Of a DNA stretch of 64,000 nt, positions 32,604 to 40,273 are shown piece by piece. The stretch's first letter is position 1; each line of letters begins with the position of its first letter. The translations under genes and the position numbers were made by a program. A model generated the notes under the pieces. The model saw nothing but the letters and a program-made list of their open reading frames with translations. It made no database searches and was not told the DNA's origin. The DNA is from JBBDMX01 sp040878035 (lineage in GTDB: Bacteria > Planctomycetota > Phycisphaerae > Phycisphaerales > Phycisphaeraceae), in NCBI GenBank assembly GCA_040878035.1, contig JBBDMX010000091.1:1-64000 (forward strand), read 5' to 3'.

Positions 32604-33422
32604 TCAACTCTCACACGTCCCGGCCTTATCCCAGGCATCGCGCAGCAGCTCCACGCACTGTCGCCCCACCTTCTCGATCGGTTGGCTCCACTTGCCCTCG
32701 AAACTGATCCGCTCGCCGTATCCGGCCTTGCGCAGCAGACAGAAGAAATGGGCAAAGTCGTAAGCATCGGGGCTGTGAGCCATTGCCCCATGGGCGCCGG
32801 GCTGCACGCGCTGCACCGGCTCAGCCACGTGAACGTGACGAATCCGGTCCCCCAGCTCGATAATCGCCTCGTCGTTCTCCTTCTCCAGGGCGTAGTGGTA
32901 GCTGTCCACCAGCACCGCCAGCGCCGGATGCCCCACTTTGTCCGCCAGGTGTCGCGCCTGGGCAAGTTTGTTGAGCGTGTTGGTTTCACCGACGTTGAGG
33001 TGCTCGATGACCACAATGACGTCGTGATGCGCGCAGGCCTCAGCCGCCATGCGGCTAAACTCCGCCAGGTGCTTGTCGGCGGTGTCCTGATCGACGCCCT
33101 CGGGCCGCTTGCGCGCCCCGCCCGAGCCGAACACCAGCCGTGTGATGCCCAGCCGCTGGGCGCGCTTGGCGACACGCTGCATGTAATCCTGGAGCCCCGC
33201 CAAGTCACGCTGCGGCCCGATGATCGGCCGACTACCAGGCACCAGGCAGTTGGCGGCCTCCACTGGAAGCACAAACTTCGCAGGATCCGGCGCTGCCTTG
33301 TCCCATTCGCTGCTGGCCAAATCGCCCTTGAGCACGCTCTGCACGTTGACTTCCAGAAAGTCAAAGCCCGCGTCCTTAACCGCCTGAGCCTGTTCCAATC
33401 CACCGCAACAACCCACTCGCAT
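32604..33422 (-). CDS. Sugar phosphate isomerase/epimerase-like TIM barrel protein
   Basis: 272-residue AP-endonuclease-2-type TIM barrel. Typical elements are DAGFDFLEVNVQSVLKGDL, LVFGSGGARKRP, the metal-binding Glu in IVVIEHLNVGETN, LVDSYHY and IRHVHVAEPVQR, and the last metal Glu in RISFEGKW. Likely isomerises or epimerises a sugar or inositol derivative, substrate unknown. Divergent orientation is not seen; it precedes the epimerase gene on the same strand. Confidence 0.85.
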   Translation of the reverse strand: MRVGCCGGLEQAQAVKDAGFDFLEVNVQSVLKGDLASSEWDKAAPDPAKFVLPVEAANCLVPGSRPIIGPQRDLAGLQDYMQRVAKRAQRLGITRLVFGSGGARKRPEGVDQDTADKHLAEFSRMAAEACAHHDVIVVIEHLNVGETNTLNKLAQARHLADKVGHPALAVLVDSYHYALEKENDEAIIELGDRIRHVHVAEPVQRVQPGAHGAMAHSPDAYDFAHFFCLLRKAGYGERISFEGKWSQPIEKVGRQCVELLRDAWDKAGTCES

Positions 33423-33505
33423 GGCATTTCCTTCTAATAGGTGCTGATTCTGTGCAACTCTTCCTCGCTTAGTCTAACAACTCAAGCCCCTGAACAACCG
33501 GATTG

Positions 33506-33800
33506 AACCACCAAGACACCAAGAACACCAAGAAGAAGGGTTGAACACGAAGGCACGAAGACACGAAGAAGAGGGAACAGGGATGGACAGGATGTACAGG
33601 ATGAAGAATGGGGAGCGTTGACATTGTTCGTTCTTCGTTCTTCGTCCTTTGCTCTTCGTTCCTCGTTCTTCATTCTTCGCTTCTTATCCTGTCCATCATG
33701 TTCATCCCTGTTCCTTCTTCCTCTTCTTCGTGCCTTCGTGCTTCGTGTCTTCGTGTTCATTCCGCCGCATCTTCCGTCTTCTTGGTGTCCTTGGTGGTTA
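33506..33800. repeat. Large nested inverted repeat of four short-period modules
   Basis: Left to right: ACCACCAAGACACCAAGAAC units, GAACACGAAGGCACGAAGAC units, GGGATGGACAGGATGTACAG, GAAGAATGGG, then in reverse order TTCGTTCTTCGTTCTTC, ATCCTGTCCATCATGTTCAT, CTTCGTGCCTTCGTGCTTCG and CTTCTTGGTGTCCTTGGTGG. The 295-base interval can fold on itself end to end. It fills the gap between two minus-strand genes and contains no reading frame worth calling. Confidence 0.85.
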
Positions 33801-33820
33801 AATCAGGGTTCTCAAGCAGA

Positions 33821-34219
33821 TCAGTACCGCGGCACCGTCGGGTCCACGTCGCGCGACCACAGGTCGATGCCACCCGCCATCGAGCGTACATCGCCAAAGC
33901 CCAGCCCGCGCAGCCATACCGTCATGCGCAGCGAGCGAACGCCGTGATGGCACACGACCACCACCGGTTCGTCGCGATATTTTTCCAGTTCCCCCTGCCG
34001 TTGGGCCGCCTCCTGAAGCGGTACCAGCACCGCGCCGTCGATCCGCGCCGTCGCGTACTCCGCCGGCGTCCGGCAGTCCACCAGCACCATCGGCTCGCCC
34101 GCCTTGCGCTGCCGGGCCACCTGGCGCGGCGTCGTTTCCAACTCCGCGTGCAACTGATACCCCGGCGGCAGGCCACGCTCATCCAGAACCTGCCCTTGAA
34201 CCTCGCGTTTTTGAGCCAT
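33821..34219 (-). CDS. Rhodanese-domain protein
   Basis: 132-residue single-domain rhodanese. The catalytic Cys loop is VVVVCHHGVRSLRM, preceded by VLVDCRTPAEYATARIDGAVLVPL and followed by MAGGIDLWS. Function is sulfur transfer in general; precise partner unknown. The stop of the upstream TIM-barrel gene is 2 bases before its start on the same strand, so these two form an operon. Confidence 0.88.
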   Translation of the reverse strand: MAQKREVQGQVLDERGLPPGYQLHAELETTPRQVARQRKAGEPMVLVDCRTPAEYATARIDGAVLVPLQEAAQRQGELEKYRDEPVVVVCHHGVRSLRMTVWLRGLGFGDVRSMAGGIDLWSRDVDPTVPRY

Positions 34220-34221
34220 GG

Positions 34222-35100
34222 TTAAATCTCCGCCAGGACACGCTGAATCATCGCCGCGGTCTGACGCAGGCGCAGCGCTGCCGGCACGCCGGGGGTGAAC
34301 TCCTCGATCATCAGCGGCACGGCCACGCCCGCCTCACGCAGCGTCTTGAGCCAGGTCGGGAAGTTCAGGTCCGATTCCGACAGCGGGCAGAACTGGTCGG
34401 CGATGGTTCGGCAGCCGTGTGCATCGTAGCCGGCGCTGACCCGCTGCCCGCCGCCCACGTGCAGGTGATCGGTGTGCCGCGCCAGGATCGACACCGCCAG
34501 GCCGGGCTGAAGCTGGCCTTCGCGGGCGAAGTTTGGCAGATCGAAAATGACTCCCAGGTCTTGCGGGTCAAAGTGACGCACGATATTCCACGCCAGCGCC
34601 GGGCTGGCCGCCAGGCTGCGACAATGGGTCTCGATGACGATCTTCTGGCCGAACGGCCGCGCCAGGGTTATGACCTGTTCGTAGCGCTTGAGCGTCTGGT
34701 CGAGTGTGGCCGGGTAATCGAAGTAGCCGCGCGGATAGGGCGGCGGATTGATGCGCACCCGCCCGGCGCCCACCTCGGCGGCGCCCCGCAGGTGCAGCGT
34801 CAGCACATCGTCGGCGTCGGCGATGCTGGCGGAGGGCACCGTGCCAAAGGGCACGATCCCCGCGGCGTCCAACTGCCGGCGCAAGGCTGCGGCCTCGTCC
34901 ACCAGCCGCTGCGGGGTCAGGTCGAACTTGTGGTTGCCCCAGTTGCTGTACGGCTTGTCACGCTGATCGGCGGCGATAACCCGCGGCCGAAGCGCGTAAT
35001 GCGTCAACCCCAACTCACGCATCAGCGACAGTTGCTCGGGAAAATCCAGCTCAGGCAGCATCACCGCCTGAACGCCCACCGGCATGTTCGTGATCGGCAT
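34222..35100 (-). CDS. Sugar phosphate isomerase/epimerase-like TIM barrel protein
   Basis: 292-residue member of the AP-endonuclease-2/xylose isomerase-like superfamily. Segments GVQAVMLPELDFPEQLSLM, GQKIVIETHCRSLAASPALAW, LGVIFDLPNFAREG and HTDHLHVGGGQ hold the expected metal ligands; a final Glu is in VPLMIEEFTPGV. Start ATG 35100 (MPITNMPVG) chosen by homology; the frame is open further upstream in repeat DNA. Translationally close to the rhodanese gene. Substrate unknown. Confidence 0.8.
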   Translation of the reverse strand: MPITNMPVGVQAVMLPELDFPEQLSLMRELGLTHYALRPRVIAADQRDKPYSNWGNHKFDLTPQRLVDEAAALRRQLDAAGIVPFGTVPSASIADADDVLTLHLRGAAEVGAGRVRINPPPYPRGYFDYPATLDQTLKRYEQVITLARPFGQKIVIETHCRSLAASPALAWNIVRHFDPQDLGVIFDLPNFAREGQLQPGLAVSILARHTDHLHVGGGQRVSAGYDAHGCRTIADQFCPLSESDLNFPTWLKTLREAGVAVPLMIEEFTPGVPAALRLRQTAAMIQRVLAEI

Positions 35101-35118
35101 CGCAGTGAACTCCAGGAC

Positions 35119-35201
35119 ATGACAAGGTGTCAAGGTGAAGGGGTGCCAAGGTCCGGGTGATCCGGTCACCATGTCACCTTGTCATCTTGTCATCTTGTCA
35201 T
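35119..35201. repeat. Period-9 inverted repeat upstream of TIM barrel gene
   Basis: ATGACAAGGTGTCAAGGTGA at the left and CACCTTGTCATCTTGTCATC at the right are inverted arrays of the 9-mer ATGACAAGG. It touches the stop codon of the next gene. Confidence 0.85.
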
Positions 35202-35452
35202 CCCCCCTCCTCCACATGGGTGAAGCGGTCGAGGTTGAGCACGATGATTTCGCCGTCGTCTTTGCGCAGGACCAGACGGTCGAGCCAGAGCTTGTCATCC
35301 CTGCTGTGGGCGAACCACGAGCCGGTCTTCTTCTGCTCGTAGCGCACGACGATGCCGGTGACGCGGCTGGTCCACACACGCTGGCGCTGGGGGATCTGCT
35401 GCACCACGCTGACCCGCTGCCCGGGCTTGAACTGATCGACGACCTGAGCCAT
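35198..35452 (-). CDS. Small conserved hypothetical protein
   Basis: 84 residues, mainly beta: VVDQFKPGQRVSVVQQIPQR, WTSRVTGIVVRYEQKKTGSW, KLWLDRLVLRKDDGEIIVLNL. The pattern suggests a small beta-barrel that could bind nucleic acid or protein; function unknown. ATG 35452 has GAGGAG 8 bases upstream, which makes it a convincing real gene. No membrane segment. Confidence 0.7.
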   Translation of the reverse strand: MAQVVDQFKPGQRVSVVQQIPQRQRVWTSRVTGIVVRYEQKKTGSWFAHSRDDKLWLDRLVLRKDDGEIIVLNLDRFTHVEEGG

Positions 35453-35460
35453 GGCCAACG

Positions 35461-35680
35461 CTCCTCAAAAAGCAACGCTGCAAGATACCGAAAAGCGCAA
35501 CGAAGAGCGAAGAACGAGAACGAAACAACGAAGCAACGAACAGAACAAACCCGAAAGCCCACCCGCTCCGGCGGGTGGGGACGGACCACACGCAGCGCCA
35601 ATATCCAACAACCTCGCCAGTTTCCACCAGGATCTGGCTCCTTGCATTCCTCCGCGCCCTCCGCACCCTCCGCGTCGAAT
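35461..35680. repeat. Mixed short-period repeats and hairpin
   Basis: Contains AACGAAGAGCGAAGAACGAG-type units, a hairpin GAAAGCCCACCCGCTCC / GGCGGGTGGG at 35551-35580 (related copy at 53513-53535) and CCTCCGCGCCCTCCGCACCC. Region between two minus-strand genes. Confidence 0.7.
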
Positions 35681-35690
35681 CCCTCTTCGT

Positions 35691-36422
35691 TCAGATGTGC
35701 ATCGGAAGCTCTTCGGTGCGGAGAATGCCCAAATGCGTCCAGCGATACGGCGCCGACAGGTGCGCGGCCATTCGCCGACCGCTGCGGCGCAGGTTCGAGC
35801 CGACCAGAGCGATCACCCGATAGCGCGGCGTCGTGCCGGCCAGTCGCAGCACCAGATGCGTGCCCCATGTGTAGGTATGGGTGTGCTTGCCATTGGGCAT
35901 GGCCAGGACGAAGGCGACGCACTCGACGGCCTGGATGTCGGCCGGGGAAAGGTCGGACTGGCCCGGCATGTGAATCACGCCACGCAGGTCGTCGATGTGC
36001 AGCGGCGGCCCGTCCTTGCCCAGGTGCCGCGGGCTGACGATCAATGTCAGTACGAACAGTAATGCCAACAGGGCGGTAAAGGCGCTGATCAAGGTCATGA
36101 AGATGACTGACGCCCCCGCCACAAGCCAGGCGCCGGCAAGAAGCGCCGCCAGAAAGGCCAGTACGCCGGCGCAGGTGAGCCAGTCGAAGCCGGGGATGAG
36201 CAGCAGTTGGCCCGGCCTGTGCACTGTGTGCCAGCGGACGCCAAAGCCGTGGTGCACCTGCCGGCAGTCAAGGACATAGTCGGTGCCATCGCCGCGGGCA
36301 TGCCAGCCCAGCAGCCGGCCCAGACGCCCCGCTGGCATCGGCGTAAACGCGCCGGCGATGCACCCGCCCTGCTCCGCGCTCATCGCCCCGCACAGTGCCT
36401 TGTCAACGGGAGTCCTCGCCAT
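35691..36422 (-). CDS. Membrane protein of unknown function
   Basis: 243 residues with two or three hydrophobic segments in the middle (DWLTCAGVLAFLAALLAGAWL, VIFMTLISAFTALLALLFVLTLIV) and soluble N- and C-terminal parts. The C-terminal part has IQAVECVAFVLAMPNGKHTHTYTWG. No family recognised. It is followed by the GNAT gene 3 bases upstream of its start, so the two may be co-transcribed. Confidence 0.6.
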   Translation of the reverse strand: MARTPVDKALCGAMSAEQGGCIAGAFTPMPAGRLGRLLGWHARGDGTDYVLDCRQVHHGFGVRWHTVHRPGQLLLIPGFDWLTCAGVLAFLAALLAGAWLVAGASVIFMTLISAFTALLALLFVLTLIVSPRHLGKDGPPLHIDDLRGVIHMPGQSDLSPADIQAVECVAFVLAMPNGKHTHTYTWGTHLVLRLAGTTPRYRVIALVGSNLRRSGRRMAAHLSAPYRWTHLGILRTEELPMHI

Positions 36423-36425
36423 GAG

Positions 36426-36905
36426 CTATTCCCCGCCTAGATCCAGGTACATCGCCTGATCGCATCGGCCCGCCAGGTGATCACGCTCCAGGGGGCGAAA
36501 GCCCAGCGCGCGGTACAGGCCGATCGCCTGGTGCAGGACGCTGGCGGTCTCCAGTTCCACCCGGCCAAAGCCCAGTTCACGCGCGCGAGTCAGGGCATGC
36601 TGCGCCAGCATCTTGCCCAGCCCCAGGCCACGAAACGCCGGCGACAGGTACATCTTGCGCAGTTCGCAAGTGTGCGAACTGAGCCGATAAAGACCGATGC
36701 AGCCAACAATGTCGCCCCGCGGCGTGATCAGCACGTCAAACGCACCGCCCCCGACCGCATACGCCTGCTCAAGGTCGGCCAAATCGGCATCCGTCGTGCC
36801 GGGGGCCGGCGCCAGGCCATACTCCGCCAACACCGCGAACACCAGCGCCCGCACCGCCTGGCAATCCGCGTTGTTCGCCGGCCGAATCCGAGGTGCCTCA
36901 ATCAT
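36426..36905 (-). CDS. GNAT family N-acetyltransferase
   Basis: 159-residue acetyltransferase using acetyl-CoA. The pyrophosphate-binding loop is RGLGLGKMLAQHALTRAREL and a further conserved part is RVELETASVLHQAIGLYRALGF. N-terminal IRPANNADCQAVRALVFAVL is standard. Substrate unknown. Closely upstream of the membrane protein gene on the same strand. Confidence 0.88.
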   Translation of the reverse strand: MIEAPRIRPANNADCQAVRALVFAVLAEYGLAPAPGTTDADLADLEQAYAVGGGAFDVLITPRGDIVGCIGLYRLSSHTCELRKMYLSPAFRGLGLGKMLAQHALTRARELGFGRVELETASVLHQAIGLYRALGFRPLERDHLAGRCDQAMYLDLGGE

Positions 36906-37087
36906 GACAACCTCATGCCGGAGGGCAGGCCACCATGGGCCGCTGCTTCAAGTGCCTGGGGTAGTGGGAACACGCTCCGATGCCAGTTGGGCAACCCTCA
37001 TCGGGGCCAGGCCTGTTGCCCGGTTTGGGCGGCCGCGCACCAGTCTATCTGGATTTACGCGGTGCGCCTTGGACGCACTGGGCCGTA

Positions 37088-37696
37088 TCAGCTCTCGCGC
37101 TGTCCCGTGCCGACCCGTTGCCGCCACCATGAGCGCAGCATCAGCACCACGATGTAGGATCCCCCCAGGATCGATGTCCACATCACGACGAAAGCGGCCA
37201 GAGCCACGGCGCGGGCAAGGGTTGCGTCCCAGCGCAGCAGGCCCAGACCACCGAGCATGTAGTCCCAGTCGTGAATGTCCACATCGATGCCGAAGGGTCG
37301 CGCCATGGGCAGGGCCTGGGCCCGTGCGTCGGCGATATACGGGGCCGAGAGATAAAGGCTGATCGCCAGCCAGACGCCGCTGAGCGAGACGGCAAACCAG
37401 TCGCGCTGGCGGACGAAGTGGGCGGCTACCGCCAGCGGTGCGGCCCACTGAAAGAGCGTTCCGGCGGCCACAACGACCGGCAGCGGCAGACATACCCCGG
37501 TGATAAAGTGCCCCGCCTCGTGAAGAGCGACGCTGATCCAGGAAATGACGCTCATGTGCTCCGGCGTCAGCAGGTAGCGGACGGCCAGATACAACATCCA
37601 CACCAGCACCGCAATGCGCCAGAACGGGTTGCTCCCGGCGCAATCCGTGTGCAGTCGAGTGTGCCAACGGCACCATACGCTGCTCAGCGCGGCCAT
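37088..37696 (-). CDS. Membrane protein with HExxH-type motif (M50-like)
   Basis: 202 residues with about four to five hydrophobic segments. HEAGHFITGVCLPLPVVVAAG contains a zinc-binding HExxH in a membrane helix, the mark of site-2-protease-like M50 enzymes, and DWDYML near the C-terminus could be the third ligand region. It is shorter than ordinary M50 peptidases, so it may be a degenerate relative. Start ATG 37696 is chosen; a longer frame begins in the mobile repeat at 37781. Confidence 0.65.
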   Translation of the reverse strand: MAALSSVWCRWHTRLHTDCAGSNPFWRIAVLVWMLYLAVRYLLTPEHMSVISWISVALHEAGHFITGVCLPLPVVVAAGTLFQWAAPLAVAAHFVRQRDWFAVSLSGVWLAISLYLSAPYIADARAQALPMARPFGIDVDIHDWDYMLGGLGLLRWDATLARAVALAAFVVMWTSILGGSYIVVLMLRSWWRQRVGTGQRES

Positions 37697-37780
37697 GCGT
37701 CTGTCCTCTCTGGAGCTACGCCCAACATGGTAACCGAGTTGCCCGCCCCGCCGCTTCTCAACTACGAACGGCGTCATGAA

Positions 37781-38110
37781 CACGGGCGTGACAATTCTTT
37801 GGGGCGACATCTTTTCTTCGCCCCGAAGGGGCGCAGGGCTGTAGCCACGGGTGGAGCGATGTTGCCCCCCGGGGGTGAACATCGCGCAACCCGTGGAACG
37901 GTCGCGCGTGACCCATTCCGCCCCGGCAGGGGCGGCGGGAGTTTGGCAGTGCCCTACGTTCCCATCGCCCCTTCAGGGCGAGGACGATAAAACGTCCGGA
38001 GTTCCACGGGTTCCGCAACGCCCCGAGCGGCGTTGCTCCACCCGTGGCTACATCCCGTCGCCCCGTTGGGGCGAGAACAGATACCGCCCGAAAAGATTGT
38101 CACACCCATG
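37781..38110. repeat. 330-bp palindromic MITE-like element
   Basis: Terminal inverted arms: left CACGGGCGTGACAATTCTTT at 37781, right end complementary (reads CATGGGTGTGACAATCTTTT on the minus strand). Inside, CGCCCCGAAGGGGCGCAGGG with GTAGCCACGGGTGGAGC pairs with GCTCCACCCGTGGCTACATC and CGTCGCCCCGTTGGGGCG. No gene lies in it. No clear target duplication. Confidence 0.75.
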
Positions 38111-38120
38111 AGCACACCGC

Positions 38121-39158
38121 TTACTCATCCCCGATGACCGCGCCGGCGTACAGGCTGGCGTAATAGGAGAACCAGGAGTCGCCGGGGTATCGCACCAGCA
38201 CGTGGCTTTGTGCCAGAAGGAACATTTCGACGATTGTGGCCTGGGCGGTTTCCACGGGAAGCTGGACGTGCAGTTCGCGCGTCGAGTCGGTGCCGAACGT
38301 CTTGCCGTAGGTCACAACACTGGCGAACTGGCTGCTGAGCCGCTGGTGCACCCAATTCGAGTCGGTGGCGAGAAAGATGACATGCTCGTCACCCTCGATT
38401 TTGCTCACCGCACGCCGGATCCGCCGGACACACTCGCGCAAAGCCTCTTCCGCATCGATCCAGTAGCGTGTGTGGTTGCTGGCGAGCATCTTCTTGTCGT
38501 AGTAGCGGACGTGGGCCGCGATGACGCGCTTGCCGGCGAAATGCTGGCGGGCGAAGGCGTCAATGAGGGCCTGCGCCGGCGGCTTGGGTCGCAAGGCGTC
38601 GAAAAACGGCTTGAGCGCGGGCGTGGGGCCGAAGCAACCATTGGCCACCACCGTGGCCCGCCCAACGACGGCGCCGCTGCGGATCCGTTCCTCGATGTCG
38701 AGCCTCCGCCGACTGCGGCACTGGCGGTACCGGTCGCTGAGCCGATCGCTCATCCGCCACAGATAGGGCGCGTGCAGACAGAAACGGTGGGCATAGTAAA
38801 GACAGGATTGGTAGGGGTGCGGGAAGTAGAGCAAAACATAGTCTTCAGGATAGGCGATACGACGACGCGAAAGCGAGTCCACCCGCGGCGGAACGTGAAT
38901 CCGCACGCCCTCGAGGCTTTCAGGCAGATCAAACAATTGGGCAAAGGCGTTGACACTCTTGTCGGCGACGTAGCGCGAGGGCGCCCAGACGATGGCCAAG
39001 TCGCGGCCCGTGTCACGGGCGTAACGCCAGGCATTGGCGGCAGCCAGCAGGTTGTCGCCAAACCCCGCGTCGCGATAAGAGACGACAACGCGCGGGTTGG
39101 CCTTGCGCAAGCTGCGAAGGAACATACGATTCCCCTGAAACCGGACCGGAGTCGTCAT
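38121..39158 (-). CDS. NodZ-like alpha-fucosyltransferase-type glycosyltransferase
   Basis: 345-residue protein resembling the GT23/NodZ family that adds fucose to N-acetylglucosamine chains. N-terminal VVVSYRDAGFGDNLLAAANAWRYARDTGR and ADKSVNAFAQLFDL match the NodZ start; the sugar-nucleotide binding block is VIAAHVRYYDKKM and later VIFLATDSNWV. No signal peptide. Start ATG 39158 (MTTPVRFQG) favoured; the frame is open further upstream. Acts probably on a surface glycan. Confidence 0.75.
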   Translation of the reverse strand: MTTPVRFQGNRMFLRSLRKANPRVVVSYRDAGFGDNLLAAANAWRYARDTGRDLAIVWAPSRYVADKSVNAFAQLFDLPESLEGVRIHVPPRVDSLSRRRIAYPEDYVLLYFPHPYQSCLYYAHRFCLHAPYLWRMSDRLSDRYRQCRSRRRLDIEERIRSGAVVGRATVVANGCFGPTPALKPFFDALRPKPPAQALIDAFARQHFAGKRVIAAHVRYYDKKMLASNHTRYWIDAEEALRECVRRIRRAVSKIEGDEHVIFLATDSNWVHQRLSSQFASVVTYGKTFGTDSTRELHVQLPVETAQATIVEMFLLAQSHVLVRYPGDSWFSYYASLYAGAVIGDE

Positions 39159-39270
39159 GATCCGTGTCCCGCCCCATTTTGAGCATAGCACATTCCGGCG
39201 GTGCAAATAGGGAACGCCAAGCAAGAGGCAAACCAGCGCTGCGACTCGCCGCGACCGGCCGGCACTGGTA

Positions 39271-40074
39271 TCACGCGGCCCGGCGATACTGCATGATCCG
39301 CACATCGCCCAGGTGGCGCAGCGGTGGGCAGAGCCGGAACAGCAGATGGTCGATGCGCATCAGCGTGGGATAGTGCCGCGGCATCAGGCGGGCGAGGCGG
39401 TTGGCCAACGAGAAGTAATCCACGCTCACGACCTCGAAAGCCTGGGCCAGGAGTTGGGCATCCTGCCGAGTGAGCTTGCGCTCATCGTCGGTGATGTGCA
39501 CGTGCTTTTCGTATGACTTGGCGCGCGGCACGAGATACTCGACCAGCGGACTGGTGCGAATGCGCTCGAGCACCGGCGCGACGAAGGGTTCCTTGAACAG
39601 GGCCACGCCGCCCGGCTTGAGCACGCGGCGCAGTTCCGTCAGCGCCAGCGGGAGTTCGACGTGATGCAAGACGTCGATGCCGACCACCACGTCGAAGCAG
39701 GCGTCGGGGTAATCCAGCTTTTCGGCGGGCATCACCCGGAAGCGGCAACGGTCGGCCAGCTCGTATTTCTCCGCCAACCGTTGTGACGCGGCAATGTTGG
39801 CGTCGGCGATATCGAAGCCCTCGACCGCAAAGCCGAGTTTGGCGAAAGTCACCGACGCGATGCCCCAGCCACAGCCAAAGTCCAGCAGGCGTTGCGGCCC
39901 GGCAGTGCGCAGATCGCGCACGCGCTGGCACAATCGCCAGTAGGGGCTCCATGGTCGGCGTTCATCGCTGAGCACGGGGGCGAAGTCCACGGTGTCCACG
40001 GGGTTGAGCCGGGTGAACTGCCGGTAGTATTCGGCCTCGCGATGCTGCCGATGGGTAAGGGTGAGCGTCGCCAC
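39271..40074 (-). CDS. Class I SAM-dependent methyltransferase
   Basis: 267 residues. Motif I LLDFGCGWGIASVTFAKLGF, acidic motif II VEGFDIAD, motif DACFDVVVGIDVLHHV and LRRVLKPGGVALFKEPF. Substrate not clear; a similar set occurs in glycan and lipid methylases. The C-terminal part is rich in Leu/Arg. Lies upstream of the NodZ-like gene, same strand, consistent with one surface-glycan unit. Confidence 0.85.
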   Translation of the reverse strand: MATLTLTHRQHREAEYYRQFTRLNPVDTVDFAPVLSDERRPWSPYWRLCQRVRDLRTAGPQRLLDFGCGWGIASVTFAKLGFAVEGFDIADANIAASQRLAEKYELADRCRFRVMPAEKLDYPDACFDVVVGIDVLHHVELPLALTELRRVLKPGGVALFKEPFVAPVLERIRTSPLVEYLVPRAKSYEKHVHITDDERKLTRQDAQLLAQAFEVVSVDYFSLANRLARLMPRHYPTLMRIDHLLFRLCPPLRHLGDVRIMQYRRAA

Positions 40075-40196
40075 GGGACATCTCCGGCCGTCCGCGTAAT
40101 CGTTACAGACGTTACAGACGTCATCGGCCCGATCGAGGGCGGGGTTGAATGCCTTTCAGACGTGGTACAGAAGCACGACACGCTTCTTCCTGGCTC

Positions 40197-40234
40197 CCCT
40201 CACCCCCAGCCCTCTCACCGGAGGAGACGGGGGC
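40197..40234. repeat. CCCTC/GGAG palindromic repeat (copy b)
   Basis: CCCCTCACCCCCAGCCCTCT then CACCGGAGGAGACGGGGGC. Family of 18775-18812. Confidence 0.75.
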
Positions 40235-40273
40235 CGACCGCCGTGCGACGGCTTGCTGTCGTACACTAATGCG

